A stretch of DNA of 59,055 nt from Ichthyophthirius multifiliis (GCF_000220395.1 NW_004086491.1:1-59055), one strand, 5' to 3'; shown: positions 1-14,027, numbered from the stretch's first letter. The notes: generated from the letters alone by a model not told the origin. Numbers and translations are program-made.

Positions 1-332
1 CATATTATATAATTTAATTTATTTTATATTATATAAATTATTTTATATTCAAAATAATATTAACAATAATAACATTTTTATTTGAATATAATAATTTAAA
101 TAAAAATATATATTAAAAAAATATATATAATAATTAAAATAATAAATAAAAAATATTTAACAAAATATTAAAATATAAAAAAAATAATTATTAAAATATT
201 TATATATATAAATTTTTAATAAATAATATATATTTTTAAATTAATAAAAATTTTAGGTATTTATTATATGTTAAAATATTAAATAAATATTTTATGAATT
301 TTTATAAGAAAAATTAAATATTTATATAAATT

Positions 333-364
<32 letters not shown>

Positions 365-739
365 ATAAATTAATAATTAAAATAATATAATAAATATACT
401 ATATTTATAATAAAAATAATATATTAATAATTATTATATATATATAAATATATATATAAAAATTATTAATATAATATAAATTATTATAATATTAAATTTC
501 ATTATTAAATTATAAAAATAAATATATAATTAATTTTTAGAAAATATTTTTATAATATAATACATCTTTTATAAATATATAATTAATAAAAATAAATTAT
601 TATTATCTAATATATTAATTTAATTTAACAAACTTAAAAAAAATACATATGTTTATTAAAATAAAAAAAACGCATTAACAAATACCTTTAACTTATTTAA
701 AAAAAGTAAAAATATAAAAATAATAATTAAAAAAAAAAT
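1..739. other. A+T-rich intergenic DNA
   Basis: This stretch is almost pure A+T, with a (TA)n run near 338-362 and many short palindromic TA/AT blocks. I see no open frame with coding character in the ciliate code, no telomeric CCCCAA repeat at the window edge and no RNA gene. It contains the upstream region of the first gene, and the start codon at 740 follows an A-rich leader typical of this window. Confidence 0.8.
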
Positions 740-2860
740 ATGTTAAAAAGAACCAATTAATTTTAAACAAAATATCCCCAAAAAAATGTTCAATTAGAAA
801 TTTTAAATAACATCCAAAAATTATATAACAATCCACTTACAAGAACTTAAAAAAATTCTAATAATTAAAAAGAATTCGCCATTTCTAACATAAAAGATTT
901 TTAAGATCAAATATCATCAACCAAAAGGACTAATAATTAAAAATAATTATAAGACAGTTTCTAAGATTATTTATAAGGAAAAATAAACTAAGAAGAATTA
1001 CTTTATATAAGGAATTTTCCTACTTTATATGAAGGCCTTCCTGAGCCGAAACTTTTTTATTTATAACTATATATTTAATAGGTAAAAGGAATATAAAAAA
1101 AAGAAGATTCGAATAATCAATTGGAAGGTTCGAATTTTGATAATGAGGAAGATGACGAAGAAGATTATTTTGACGATGAAGAATTCATGAAAATATTAAA
1201 TTTATAAAAAAATAACAGTTCAGAGAAAAAAAGCAATTTAAAACAGAAAAATTCTATTTAAAATATAAACTGTTAAAAAAGCGTAAACTTCAAAACAAAT
1301 GAAAATGAAAAAGAAGAATAAATATAAAATTAAAAAAATAATAGTCAAAGATTAAGTAAAAAAAACAGTTTGGCTAATTGTATAAGAAAAATAAGCTAAA
1401 TTAATAAAATAAATAATAAAAATATAAAAAATTTTCAAATCCAATTTTAAGATAAGGTAAAGAAGTAATAAATAAAAAGTCACATAAATTAGTTTTTAAA
1501 AAACTATAAAAAATAATCTCAAATAATGTTGCATTTAGAAAAGGAGACTAAATAAACGAAAAAAATACAGGATTATCAAATTCAAAATTTATATCTAATT
1601 TATCGCATATTAAAAATAATTATAAAGAAAAAATAGAAAATAAAGTAGAATATATAAATTAAAAAAAATATATAATAAAAAAATAAATATATATAATTAA
1701 ATATAATATATATAAATATATATATATATAAATAATTATATTTACATATATATTTATATTGTTTTTATATAAATATATTATTAAATATTAATAATTTATA
1801 TATATTTAAATAATTTTAAATAGGATAATAATACTTAAAGTCTTTAATTTAATAAATCTTTAAGAAATCTTAGCATTATTCAATAAAAATTTGAATAAAA
1901 TTATAATTTTGTAGATAATATTACTTTATTAAAAAGCGATTTGAAAAACGAATATTCATCATATAAACCTTTATATACTAGATATTTTACTGAAAATGCA
2001 AATAAATTTGTTAATCACTTATAAAATCCTTATAGTTTGAAATTAAGAGAAATAATTTTAAAAAATGATGATTAATATAATAAATTTGTTCAATCATATT
2101 TAAACAAATTTTAATAAAGAAAAAATCAAACAATAATTTTAAATGATAAAAAATAAAAATAATTTTTGTAATAAAAAAATACTAATTTATTTAATTATAA
2201 AAAAAAAGATTTTAAGGTAAAAATTTCTAAGAATTAAATAAAGAATAAAATGAAACTGAAAAAATGTACTTAAATTAAATTAGTGATTTAGTTAATTTTT
2301 AAGAAAAACATATGATAGATTCTTTAAATAAATTAGATAAAGGCCAAATGCAAAACATATAATAAAAAAAATAAGGAAATTTTAAATATCTATTACTTAA
2401 ACAAAGACAAAAAGAAATAGAAACAGAAACAAATTTTTATAATAAAAATACTTAATTATCAACATTGAGTCATAGAAAAAATTTAACAAATTTTTCTTAG
2501 TCCAATTTTTAAATTTCAACAAATTAAAATTCAAAATATTCCAGTATAAAGTAAGTTCCAGAAAATAAAAAATTAGTAAACTTAAAAAAAAAAGGCTATT
2601 ATGTAATAAAAAGAAATTAAAGTGAATAGGCTATAAGTTAGTTTAAAGATATGATAAGGGATGAAAGTAATGATAGTTCAAATGCAAGTAGAACTGAAGC
2701 CAATTTAGAAAATTTATATAGTGAAAGTATTTTTTTGTAAAATAGATTAATTTCAGATAATTAGGATGGACTAATTAGAAAAATTAAATAGCTTATAAAA
2801 TTAGAAGATATAAAAAAAAATGCAATGGTAGCTAATTTATATAAATTAGAAAAAAAATGA
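740..2860 (+). CDS. Unrecognised acidic, Asn/Gln/Lys-rich protein
   Basis: With TAA/TAG as Gln the frame opens at ATG 740 (MLKRTNQFQTKYPQ) and runs to TGA 2858-2860. An intron at about 1645-1823 (GT...AG) splits it. A strongly acidic patch (DNEEDDEEDYFDDEEF) lies near codon 135. The rest is low-complexity and rich in Asn, Lys and Gln, with a more compact helical-looking C-terminal end (the stretch ends YKLEKK). There is no signal peptide or transmembrane segment. I do not recognise a domain, and a nuclear or cytoskeletal role would be a guess. The reading frame shifts by one base at a nine-A run (2199-2207), most likely a homopolymer error because both sides read well. It is convergent with the UBR4-like gene. 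Coding status is fairly certain; function is unknown. Confidence 0.75.
1645..1823 (+). other. Intron of the first gene
   Basis: The segment begins GTAGAATAT and ends TTTTAAATAG. It is pure low-complexity A+T between two exons with normal amino-acid composition. Removing it joins two Asn/Lys-rich coding stretches in frame. It is longer than most introns here. The 5' boundary is inferred by eye. Confidence 0.6.
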
Positions 2861-3384
2861 TAAATTTAACTAAAAATGTTGAATTAAAAATAATATAAAA
2901 ATATTGTAAAAAAATATATGTTAATAAAAAACAAAAATATTAATTATATTTTAATAATATCAAGAAAAATATATATTATCAATACATGTAAAGATTAAAT
3001 ATATATATAATTTATAAAATATAAAAAAAAAATCAATACAATAAAATGGGTATTTTAAATAACTTAAAAAATTATATATTTATTTATATATATATTAATA
3101 CATTATTAAAAATTAAATAAAAAAAATTTAAATAAAAATATAATGAATATATAAATATATAATATATAAATAAATATATATATATATTTATTTAATTAAT
3201 AATTTATTTTTTTAAATTTATTTATATTTATAAATTTTATATATATATTTTGATGTTTTTTTTTAATTTTTTATTTAATTATTTATAAAATAATTATCAC
3301 ATTCATTTTTTGAATATATTTCATTTTTTTTTAAAAAAAAAAAAATTATAATAATAACATATATAATAAATAATATAATAAAAA
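2861..3384. other. Convergent intergenic region
   Basis: This A+T-only spacer lies between the stop codons of two convergent genes (TGA at 2858-2860 on +, TGA at 3385-3387 on -). It has TA-rich and poly-A/T blocks but no frame, RNA gene or recognisable signal. It presumably holds both 3' ends and polyadenylation sites, but no specific motif can be defended. Confidence 0.8.
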
Positions 3385-6300
3385 TCAATTTCTTTTTATT
3401 ACTAAATCCTAACTATAGTAATATGAAATAAGTTTAATAGATGGTTCTATACATCCTTTAACATTATTAAATATATTTGCATACAATATACTTAATACAT
3501 CTTATTTATTATTACAAAACTTCAACCAATTTAGTCTTCTTTCTTACGCAATTTTTATCATTTTTGAAATTACCTAAGTTAATACTAATAGCTAATCATA
3601 TACTAGATTTTGGAATTAATTTGAAGTTTTATATAATCTTTAAAGAATATCATATTTTTTATGTAATGCTATTTTATCCCTAATATCATAATAATTAGTT
3701 TATGTTTTCATTAATAATTAAAGTAGTCTTTTTATTCTAGAAGAATATATATTAGAAATAATAGGAGAAACTAGCATTTCGCTTAATAAAATACACCAGC
3801 TTTCGTGATTTTTGATTTCTTAGTTTTTATCTAGTGAGAAGTAATGGAATGCGAAACTAATTAAATTGGATAAGAAGATTTAGTCTGCAATTTATATGAT
3901 TTGGGATTATTTTTGGGTAAATTCTTCGGAATTTTTAAAGGCGGTTTAGAGAGTTTCTTAAAGGGAAATTTTCGAGTTTACTGAAATTATTTCTCCTTTT
4001 ATATATTCTATTTTTAAAGAAGGGCTTTTACCATCTTTGAAAAATTCGAAAATTTAATTAAATATATCCAATAGTTTTTCACCGATGTTAATCTCGTTTT
4101 TCTGTTAGAAAATTTATGCTTGCTTTTTTATTTCCTCTCGTAATTATTTAAATTATTCGTAAAATATTTTTCGTTTTTTTTCTTGTTCTGATTCTTCTTT
4201 TGTCTCTTTGTAGGTTTTTATTAATTCGCAAAGCACATTAGTGGATAATAGTATTACTTTGGTTTCCTCTATGTATTGTATATTGGTTAGGTTCTCGATA
4301 TTTATTTACTATATTAAGGTGAAAAATGTGTTTATGAGTTCTTGGGTTAATTAAGGGTTTTAACAAGAAGGTATTTTAAAGAAAAATACTATAAATTAGA
4401 GATATATGAATAAAAGTTCGTTTGGAATAGGCTGTTTGTTTGATTAAAGAAGCTTTTTGAGTAAGAATTATAAGAAATCTTCTAGAATATTAAACTTTTG
4501 GAATTAAATAGTTTTGTAATTTATTTATATTTAGTTTTCGTGCCTTTTTTATGGGCTTTTTTATACTTATTGATTTTCATGTATTTCTTCTATTGCTTTT
4601 AAAGAATTTTCTTGACTTTTTTCTTCTTCTTCTTCTTATTATTATTATTAATATATGTTTTCTTTTTATTATTACTATTATTTGTTTTCTTATTATTTTT
4701 ATTAATATTATTTGTCTTCTTATTATTTTTATTATATGCTTTATTATTATTATTATTACTATTATTTGTTTTCTTCTTATTATTATATGTTTTCTTTTTA
4801 TTACTATATGTTTTCTTCTTATTATTATATACTTTCTTATTATTATTATATACTTTCTTATTATTATTATATGTTTTCTTATTATTATTATTATAGGTTT
4901 TCTTATTATGGTATATTTTCTTATTATTATTATTAAATATTTTCCTCCTTTAATTAATTTTTTTCTTAAAGACTCATTTCTATAGCTAATTTCATCATAT
5001 CTTCTTCATTTAATTAATCCATGACTTAAAAGTACATATTATCTTAGAATTCATTAAAGTTATTATAATTCATAAAAAGATTATTAATATTTTCTTCTTC
5101 GACTTAGTCTATATTATTATTAATATCTGAAGTTTTTTATTTTAAAGGCTATATTTCTAAACTAAGTTCTTTTTTTTGATTTTGGGAATAATTAAAGATA
5201 TCGAATGCAAATTCTATTTTTTTTTCGCTATTTTTTTCATTATTAATATTTTTTAAGAAATTTTAAAAAACCCCTAAAGGATTTCCTATTTAATCTTTTA
5301 ATTTGGAACTTAAAATACCACTCAAAAATTATTCTAGTATTAAAAATGATTAATTATTTAATTAATTAGTCTCTTTTTTTTAATTCTGAATAAATTAATA
5401 ATAAAATGTTATTATTTTTAATATTAAACTGATTATATTTTAACATATTTTTAGTTCATAATCTCCTTTTATTAATTCGAAAAAGCTTTTTATTATTTCA
5501 CTTATCAAACTAGGATATAAGGCGAATATCATGTAAATTAAATGCATCTTTTTAAATGATATTTTGTCTATCTTTTACACAAAAATGTTCATTTCATCTA
5601 ATGTACATGTGTTCTCACTTAATAAATTCATTATATTTTCTGTATATGCTAGTATTTTAAAAGTACTATATTCCAAAGGGTGTGTGGGTATTATATTTTA
5701 CCCTTAAAGCATATTATATGTCTTTAAAATAGCTTTAAGTGCCCTTTTTACAGCCGAAAGTAGAATTTAATTATTTTTATTTAGGTTAATTTTGGGCTCT
5801 AATAGTATAATTTTAAGGTTTTCGGCCATTTACTTAAGTCTAGTTTCTGAAAAGAAGTTTTTATCCTTAAAAAGCAATTAACTTTCGTTCCAGTTTGCAA
5901 TTAAACACTATAATTAGAGAGTTAAAACATCCAACTAATTTAGTAAATTTCGGACTTCTTTTTCTTCTATTTGTGAATTAATGATTTCCTACCTTTTTGA
6001 AAAATCTATACTTTATATATTTTCTGTATCTAATAAATTTTATAAAATTTGATTATTTTCTTCTTTTTAATTCTCAAGTTTTTAAGTATTTTATTAAATT
6101 TAAATTTAAGTGTTTTAAGGGGATAAACATAATGCTGATTTCAATAAATCCAATTTTTCTTTTAATTCATATTAAATGATTGTTGTTCCATATATTTCCA
6201 TACTTATTAATTTTATATCATGATGTGGTATAGGTTTGTTTTATAAAACTTATTGATTTATAAAAAAATTAAATATATATATATATAAATGTTTTTTAAA

Positions 6301-9300
6301 AAAATATATACATTATATGCCAGTTGATTATATTGTAAATTATAAATTATTTTATAAATAAGAAAATATTATTTCGGTATTAGATAATGATAAATCGACT
6401 GTTTTTTTATCATTTTCAGTGTTGTTTTATATTTTAATTTCTCGATTGTATATTTTAATTTTAAATATTCCTGCCGAAGTATTAGGAGCCATTTACATTC
6501 TTATTCTTACACCAACCATAATAAATTATCTATTCATGCATCTTAATTTAAACTTTGAATTATATATATATATATAAATGTAATTAAAAATATATGAATA
6601 TATATATATATATAATTAAATATATTTATTTATATGTATATCCATTATTACATTCATGGTTTCATTTTTAGATATTAATACTTAATTAGTATCTGTATTT
6701 TTAAGTAATTAATCAAATGGAATATTATTATAATCTATATGAAAATCTGCCTCTTATTTTAAAGATTAATATTTTTCTACAAAATTAACTATTACATATG
6801 GATTTTTAGTCATATCGGTTATTTTAAGTTCGTCTTTTAAGATTTTATAAGGACCATTTGGATTATCGAAAATGCATTAACTATTTTTTTATTATTAGTT
6901 TAATTATTATTATTACTATAATTACTATTATTATTATTAAATTAATTATTCTTAAATCGCATTTTCTTTAAAAAGCTTAAAAATATCAAGACTTTCACTA
7001 TTTAAATTATTATGGACATAAAATAAATTGATAGAACCATCTTCATGTACAGAAAGTACAAAATTTACATTAGGAATCCCTCTATATGGAAATACAGTAT
7101 ACCCTTCGCACTTTTTATCTTCTCCCGGTTTATTAATATTAACAGATAAAGGTTATATAATGATTTCATTTTTAAGGATTCTCACACAGTGTAAAAAACC
7201 AGAATGAACCGAATAATTATTCAGTGTTTTTTCATCTTTTAAACAAGTTAAATATACACAAGAGTTATCATCTGCATTTATTTCACTAGTATTTGTCATT
7301 ACTTCATTTTTCTCAATTAATTATTAAATATGTTATATATTTGTAGTATTTTAGCTCTATGAAGGTTTTAAAGTTATTACTTTGGTCAGTTTATAAGATT
7401 TTAAGTCTAGTTTCCCTATAATATTTATACCATTTTTATATGATAGGGTAAACATTTAGGTTTTTTATGAATAACTTAAACCCATACATATTTAATTTTT
7501 AGGAACATATTCATTTGGAATATTTATATGTGTTAAAAATGTTATATCGTCTTTTTATTATGTATTAAATTTTTAATAATAAACACGTCCATCTGCACAA
7601 GGAACTAATAATACATAATCTATATATAGAAGAAAAAAAAATATATCATTATAAAATATATACATATATATATTTACTTTTAGTATTGTTTTCATTTTAT
7701 ATTATTATACAATCTTTAAAAATTCCACTTTAATCGTTTGCATTAAATTTCATTATGAGTGTACTTTATCCGGTTTCTATACTGATTTAATATAATTTAA
7801 TACATTTTAAATGCATTATCATGAAGTATTATTCACTATTAGGTAACCAGATAAATTTATTAATATATTCAGGGTAGCTTTTTTATTAAATTGAGAAAGT
7901 TTTTATAGATTTAGATTCTTAGTTTAATTTAAAAAACACTATTTGGGTAAGTCCACATACGGCTAATATAAAGGGATTTTTAGATGAAAATTTGACCTAA
8001 AGTATGGAAAATTCTAATTAATATTAATGTAAAATTTCCAAGTCTAGGAATTTATTTAGTAGATCATCTAGTGTATTTTTTTTTGAGTTTTCTTAAACCC
8101 TGGTCATTAGTTTATTTCTGTCTATAAGCATTATTTTACTACCAGAAGATATACATATAGTATTTTCGGAATTAAAGTCTATTGCTTTTCTTATAATCAT
8201 AGGGGCTGTGGGTTATATACTTTAGAGAAAAAAGAAGTTTTTTTCCTAAGAAGAGAGATCTTCTCGTATTTTCATTTCTAAAAAAGAGGGCTTTTATATT
8301 TTTTGGACTAGTTTAGATAATTGAGTGTTTTATAAAATTAATTTAAGGTCATTTTCTATATATTAAAAATTAATTAAAATGTTTTAATTTTCAAGGCTTT
8401 TTGGAGAATGATCCGGGTGAGAAATTTTAGACCAGTTTTGGGAAATTTAAGCAATTGTTTTTTCAGAGGAATTTAAAAATTAGTAAATTAAATCACTTTT
8501 GGACTCTTTTAAAATTTGGAATAGTAATTTTTATGATTTTTCTTCGTTTTGTTAGTGTTTTTTTGGTATTTTTTATTACTATTATTATATATTAGTTGAT
8601 GGTAATTCTTCAAAAATAGGTTCTTTTTCTAAAGTGGGTGATTTTTTAGTTTTTTTTTATGAATTTTCAATTGAATTATCTAAACTTAAATTTGATTCTT
8701 CTTCTGAATTTTCGAACATTTATTTATTATTATTAATTATTAACTACGAGTCTTTTTTTTTATAATTAAAATTATTTTTAAATTCTTCTTATTATTCTTA
8801 AATTTGAGAATTTCCCAAAATTAAGTTTTCGTTTATAATTTCTTCTTCCCCATCATCATATTATATATCATCATCTTCTTCATCGAATTTGTCTTCTATT
8901 TCTATCTCATTCATTTCTTCCCCAAATTCATTCATCTTCTCATATCTTTCTTCTTCATCAATACCTAAACTAACCGGGACTCCCCCTCTAAAAATCTACT
9001 CCCTTTCTCGTGTTTTTAAATAGAGATTTATTAATTCAGCTGGCATATCTTAATTATCCTGACTAAAAATTTATTCGAATTGAAACAATTTATCTTTAAA
9101 AGGACTTCTTTCTTTTAAATATTCTATATATTATTAGGATTTCCTTTACAATTGCCTCCTCTTTCTACACAATCACATGTTCCCATAGATTATTCTTAAT
9201 AATAAACATCATGTTTATTATGACAAACATATGCACACCAAGTACATATGACATTATTACTATGAGCAATACCACATGTATGGCATTTATAGAAAACTTA

Positions 9301-12300
9301 AGATACTGATATTTGGTTATATTTTATTAAAGTACATTATAGGTCTTGGATTTCTTTGGGTATTTAGTTAAACTTTTCAAGTATTTATTCCCTAGTTTAG
9401 CTTTCTTGCTCAATATTGGTTGTTTTTTCGAATTTATTTTCGGGTTTTTTCTTATTGTTATTTTTATAATAAATGAGGGAGGGCATCAGTCTTTTTTTTC
9501 GCGAAGCTTTTCCTTTAAATTCAGGAATATTAAAAGGAATAAATCGGCTTCGGTTTAAGGGTCTAATTATGATTTCTTTACTTTTAAGAAAGTTAATATG
9601 TCCTATATTAAATGCATTGAATAATCTTCGTTTTCATTATTTTCGGGATTATAAGTATAATTAGATAGTATAAAATTACCTAATTGGAGTATTCTTTAAC
9701 AAATAAAATTAAAGTTTTCGGTTTTTTCATTGTTAATAGTTAAATGGAATTGGATTAGTCTTTAGATTATTTAACAGGTTATTTTTAATAATTAATTAGA
9801 TGTTTTTGGGTTGTTTGTATATTTTAAAGTCTATACGATTTCTTAGAGTAATAACATGAGCTCTGAAAAAGATTAATCGAGGAAATTTAACTGTTTTTGA
9901 GATTATTGGTCTTATATTTAACATGAATTGATAAAATTTTAGAATTTTTGTATATTTTTATTTAATGTAAATATAAAAGAATTTATGAATTAATCTTTTA
10001 GTTTATTTGTATCTATATTAGGTAAATATTATTAAATAGTAGTTTCTATTAATTAATTATTTTCTTATTATTTTAAAGATATTCTTATCATTTCTCTCAA
10101 ATAAAACCAAGAGGTTTATTATTAGTTACTTTTAGGGAGATTTAATAGTAATTCTAATAATATATTATTATTTCTTATATGTTTCTTAGTCTATTTTTTT
10201 ATTAATAAAAATAGATAACATTATATCAAAAATATTATTTTCTTGTTATTATTATTAAAAATCATTTAATTTAGAAATACTAAGAATCACTATAAAGAAA
10301 ATATATAAAGAATCGCTTTTTATTTATTTTATTATATGTTTTTCGATTATATTATTTATTAATTCTAATACTTAATTGTCTTATTATTCTTAAAAAATAC
10401 CTAGTTTTAACAATTAAAGGCTTTTGGTGAAAAGAAGTCCTTATTTTATCATTTTAAAGGAATTTTTTTTCCTTTCCTCATCATTTTCGGGACATAAAAT
10501 GACGTATTTTTCCTCGTATTAAGTCTATGGTTAAATTATATGGGGAATAAGATAAAAAAAAAGACTTTTATTTTCTTAAAAAATTTCTTTGTTTTTTTTT
10601 TAGTGTAAAAAATCAAGTTAAAAATTAAGGAATTTTCTCGTTTCTTAAAAAGTTGAAAAAATCAACAAAAAATTATTAAAAAGTTAATTTTTTTCTAAAA
10701 AAGCTGACAAATTTTCAAAAAAAGTTAAAAATTTCAAATTTTAAATAAAATTTTACTTTTTAGAAAAAAAATCTTTTTAAAAAATACAAATTTTTTCGTT
10801 TATTTTTTCTTGAATTTTCATTAAAAAAATATAAACTGAATTTTTCTCGTTTAAATCTTTTCCAAAAAAGTCCATATTTTAAAAAAAAAACACCAAAATT
10901 CTTCATTTTTTTCAACTTTTTTTTTCAATATTTCCATTAAAATTTCATTTAACTTTATTTCATTCATTTTTTATATTTAAATTGTCCTTTTTAATAAATT
11001 CAATATTTTATCCTTCTCAAGATTTTCAATCAATTTAACCTCTGTCTATAGCTTTTAAAATATAGCCAAAACTTACACTTCTTTGAGATCTTTTTCTATT
11101 TTCTCAATCAAAAATACATTGTTTTTACTCTAATTTATCTCCTAAACATCTTCGAAAATCTACAAAAGTTCCCCTTTTGGGAAAAAAGGATCCAAATTAA
11201 TAATTAAGAGATTAAATTCAACCAAAAGAGCATAAAAGACGTCTAAATTCTAACTTTAAACTGAGAAACTTGACCTAATCTAGTTTAATTCTGATAATAG
11301 TATTTTAAAAAAATCTAAAGGAATTTATTAATCGTGATTTTTTTTTAGAACGATATTATTTTTGGGATTTTCGAGAGAAAAAAAGAATGAAAATCAAGTT
11401 TTTAATTAATTTTAGAAATATTTTCAGTATTTTTTATTTGAAAGAAGCGAAATTAGAATTTAATTAATTTTCGATTAAAAAACTGAATAATTTAGACTAT
11501 CTATATAATTAGCATAAAATATTAAGGAAAAAATAACAATTTTTTAATCGCGAGTTTTTCCAGTTTAAATTTTTTAAAAGTTTTCAATTAAAAATTATTA
11601 GATTTATTTTTTATCTTAATTTAAAAAAACTATCAAAAAAAGAAATAAAAAATGATAATTTTTAAACTCTAAATCATTATTATTTTTAAAAAAAAACTAA
11701 AAATAATATCGCTTATTTTTTAGAATTAAGTCTCTTTTTTATTCAATGAATTCAAAAAAACCTTCAAATAGATACTTATTATGTATTAATTAGGCATATT
11801 TTATTATAATAGTTATTATGGTTATAATGGTTATTATGGTTATTATTATAAATTAAATAGATTTTCTTATATGTTTTAATTGAATTAGTTTATAAATTAA
11901 TCTGATAATATACTATTTTCATTTATAAATAAAAGAATTATATTTGTCAAAGAAATAGCCGTTTTTTAATCATTATTTTAATTAAATTATATTATGTAAT
12001 TGAAGACCTTTAACAAAGTTTCATATTTGAAGCACAAAATTATTTTACTTAAGAAATCGACTTTTATTATTTATTTCTTTTATTTATATATATAAATAAA
12101 TATATAATAAAAAAATACTATATATATTACGTATATTATAAATAGAAATTTAAATATTTTTTCAGTAATATTAAATTATTTAATAATTTCGTCTTCTTCT
12201 TTTAATTTTTTTTATTAAATTTATTATTTTTTAGGCTCTATTTCTAATCTTTATATAGACTTTTTTGTCAGACTTCTTTCATTTACTTTATTAACTTAAT

Positions 12301-13012
12301 TTTCATTATTATTATTATTTTCATATTTTATGCTAGCTTTTTATTTTATACATTAATTTTATTATATTCTACTCATATTATTCATAAACTCAAATGAGAC
12401 TTCGAGTAAATTCTTTAAAAAATCGTAATTTTCATTATCTTTTTAAATATTTTCTATTTTTAAATTTATACTTAATATTTCCAAAATATTTTAAATTTTA
12501 TTAATAAAAATCAAAAAGGAAATTTCGTTTTTATCTATTTAAACAATTGTAAAATTATTAAGTAAATTATAAAATATAGATAACTATTTTTTATAAAATA
12601 AATTATATTTTATTTTATTGTTTTTACTTTTTAATATGCAGTTAATTATTCTTATATTTATTAGTCCTATAATATACTAATTAATATATTTAAATTTTCT
12701 AATATTGGATATTAAATAATATCAAAGATTATTTTTTAGATCAATTCATTTAAAATGTAATATTTAGTGGTTATTTAATATTATTCTATTTAAAAAAATA
12801 AATATAAAAATATATATATATATATATTATTAATATTTTTACTTAATATATCTGATAAAAAAAAAGCGAATTGTTAAGTTTTTATTTAAAATTAATTTTA
12901 ATTTATTAAATATTTGATTAAATTTTTTAATTAGTATATGAATTCTTCATTTTTTAATAATTATTGTGTAAAAATTTTTATCATTTATTCTTTTATTATA
13001 TTTTCAGCAAAA

Positions 13013-13081
<69 letters not shown>

Positions 13082-13587
13082 TTATTATTATTTATGTTTT
13101 TTTTTTTTTAAATTTATTACATTTCATTGCTTATGTTAATAATTTTATTATATTATTTTTTATTTTCTTATTATTCTATTATTTAAATATCTTAATTTTT
13201 TAATTTATTTAAAAAATTATTCTTCTATATTTATTCTACTATTTATTCATATTAAAAGTTTTATATTTCTTCGTTATTTACTCTCAAGAATTTTTTAAGT
13301 AAACATAAAATATTATCAGTTAGTTTTAAAATTAAACTTTTCTAATTATTATTTTAAAATGACTATTTTATATATATAGAAAAAATAAATATTATTTTTA
13401 TATTTAAAATTAAAATAAATTAATTTTTATATATTTTATTTATAAATAAAATAAAAAATTATTTACTTAATAATTTTAAATAAACGAAAATAAAAATATT
13501 ATTATTGAAAATATTTATTTTATGCTTCTTTTTATTTCTTATTTAAGTTCTATTTTTNNNNNNNNNNNNNNNNNNNNNAAAATTAAA

Positions 13588-13638
<51 letters not shown>

Positions 13639-14027
13639 CATTTAAATAAATTTCGATATTATCACTATATATTTCTATGATTTCTGTTAACAAAATATAA
13701 TCTTCAATTTATAATTGTTACTATTGTTATTATATTAGGACTATTTTTATAATTATATGTTTTTGATATTAAATTTGCTTAATATATGTATTTTTATATT
13801 TATAAAATAAAAAACTTTCATTTAGAAGATTATTAAAATAAATAATAGAATTATGGTTAATCTTTTTATGTTTAATGCTTTTTTTAACAATATTGCATAA
13901 TATTTCCTTTTGATATATTTTTTATTATTATTAAAAAAAATGTTTATTTTCATTTTGAATTTATGTTTTTTTATTTATGTAAAAAAAAAAAAAATATATT
14001 TACGTTTTTATTTGCACTTTATTCCAT
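3385..14027 (-). CDS. UBR4-like: UBR4/BIG-type E3 ubiquitin ligase-like protein, N-recognin
   Basis: A very large gene, about 10.6 kb with several introns. Exon 1 is 24 nt (start codon 14025-14027), and intron 1 is 13907-14003. The N-terminal third is helical-repeat-like. A UBR box follows (9148-9285) with the Cys/His pattern FYKCHTCGIAH, ICTWCAYVCHNKHDV and TCDC, closest to the UBR4/POE/BIG subgroup that binds destabilising N-termini. Next come a beta-propeller-like part (about 6650-7680) and a jelly-roll-like part (about 6190-6570; VGVRIRM...IKIYNREIKI...SMEIYG), in the same order as animal UBR4. A ubiquitin-interacting motif (EEDMMKLAIEMSLQ, 4964-5023) and a long Gln tract (about 4620-4945) follow. 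The protein ends DLVIKRN with no cysteine-rich catalytic module, unlike full-length UBR4. Frame changes at A/T runs (for example 9492-9499) look like assembly indels. Expected role: cytosolic protein turnover. Family call is secure; ligase activity of this polypeptide alone is not. Confidence 0.88.
4620..4945 (-). repeat. In-frame polyglutamine-rich (TAA)n tract in the UBR4-like gene
   Basis: On the minus strand this reads as runs of TAA/TAG codons broken by GAA AAC ATA or GAA AGT ATA units. In the ciliate code it is a Gln-rich linker of about 110 residues, with spaced Glu, Asn, Ile and Ser. It follows the UIM and precedes the C-terminal helical region. The imperfect 12-21 nt periodicity suggests slippage-driven growth. 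On the plus strand the same bases read as hydrophobic Leu/Ile/Phe runs, which are artefacts. Confidence 0.8.
9148..9285 (-). other. UBR box (zf-UBR) coding segment
   Basis: These codons encode the zinc-binding N-degron receptor fold of the UBR4-like protein. Visible ligands follow C-x2-C, then C-x2-C-x3-C-H-x2-H, then C-D-C and a final Cys after the RGGN turn. The order and spacing match the UBR4 subgroup better than UBR1/2. The preceding helix-like stretch (CTLIKYNQISVSQVF) also resembles that subgroup. It is the strongest single domain in the gene. Confidence 0.9.
13019..13074. repeat. (TA)n microsatellite in a UBR4-like intron
   Basis: A TA array of about 56 bp inside an intron of the UBR4-like gene. 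On the minus strand the intron ends TATAG directly before the exon starting NFAENIIKEQ. A similar array beside the 21-N gap (13588-13634) is also intronic. Confidence 0.85.
13558..13578. other. Assembly gap (21 N) inside the UBR4-like gene
   Basis: Twenty-one undetermined bases lie next to a (TA)n run at about 13588-13634. Coding-like minus-strand sequence occurs on both sides, so the gap probably falls in or beside an intron near the 5' end of the UBR4-like gene. The true length is unknown. Confidence 0.95.
13907..14003 (-). other. First intron of the UBR4-like gene
   Basis: On the minus strand this runs GTAAATATATTT...TATCAAAAG. Its removal joins a 24-nt first exon (M-E-Q-S-A-N-K-N) in phase 0 to the frame continuing E-I-L-C-N-I-V-K. 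It contains a long poly-T/A run, so it could not be translated without a frame break. This splice fixes the start codon choice. Confidence 0.65.

Noticed and set aside
4551-4985. Plus-strand hydrophobic Ile/Leu/Phe-rich frames resembling multi-pass membrane proteins
   Set aside because: They are the complement of the minus-strand Gln-rich tract of the UBR4-like gene; the minus strand has homologous domains on both sides.
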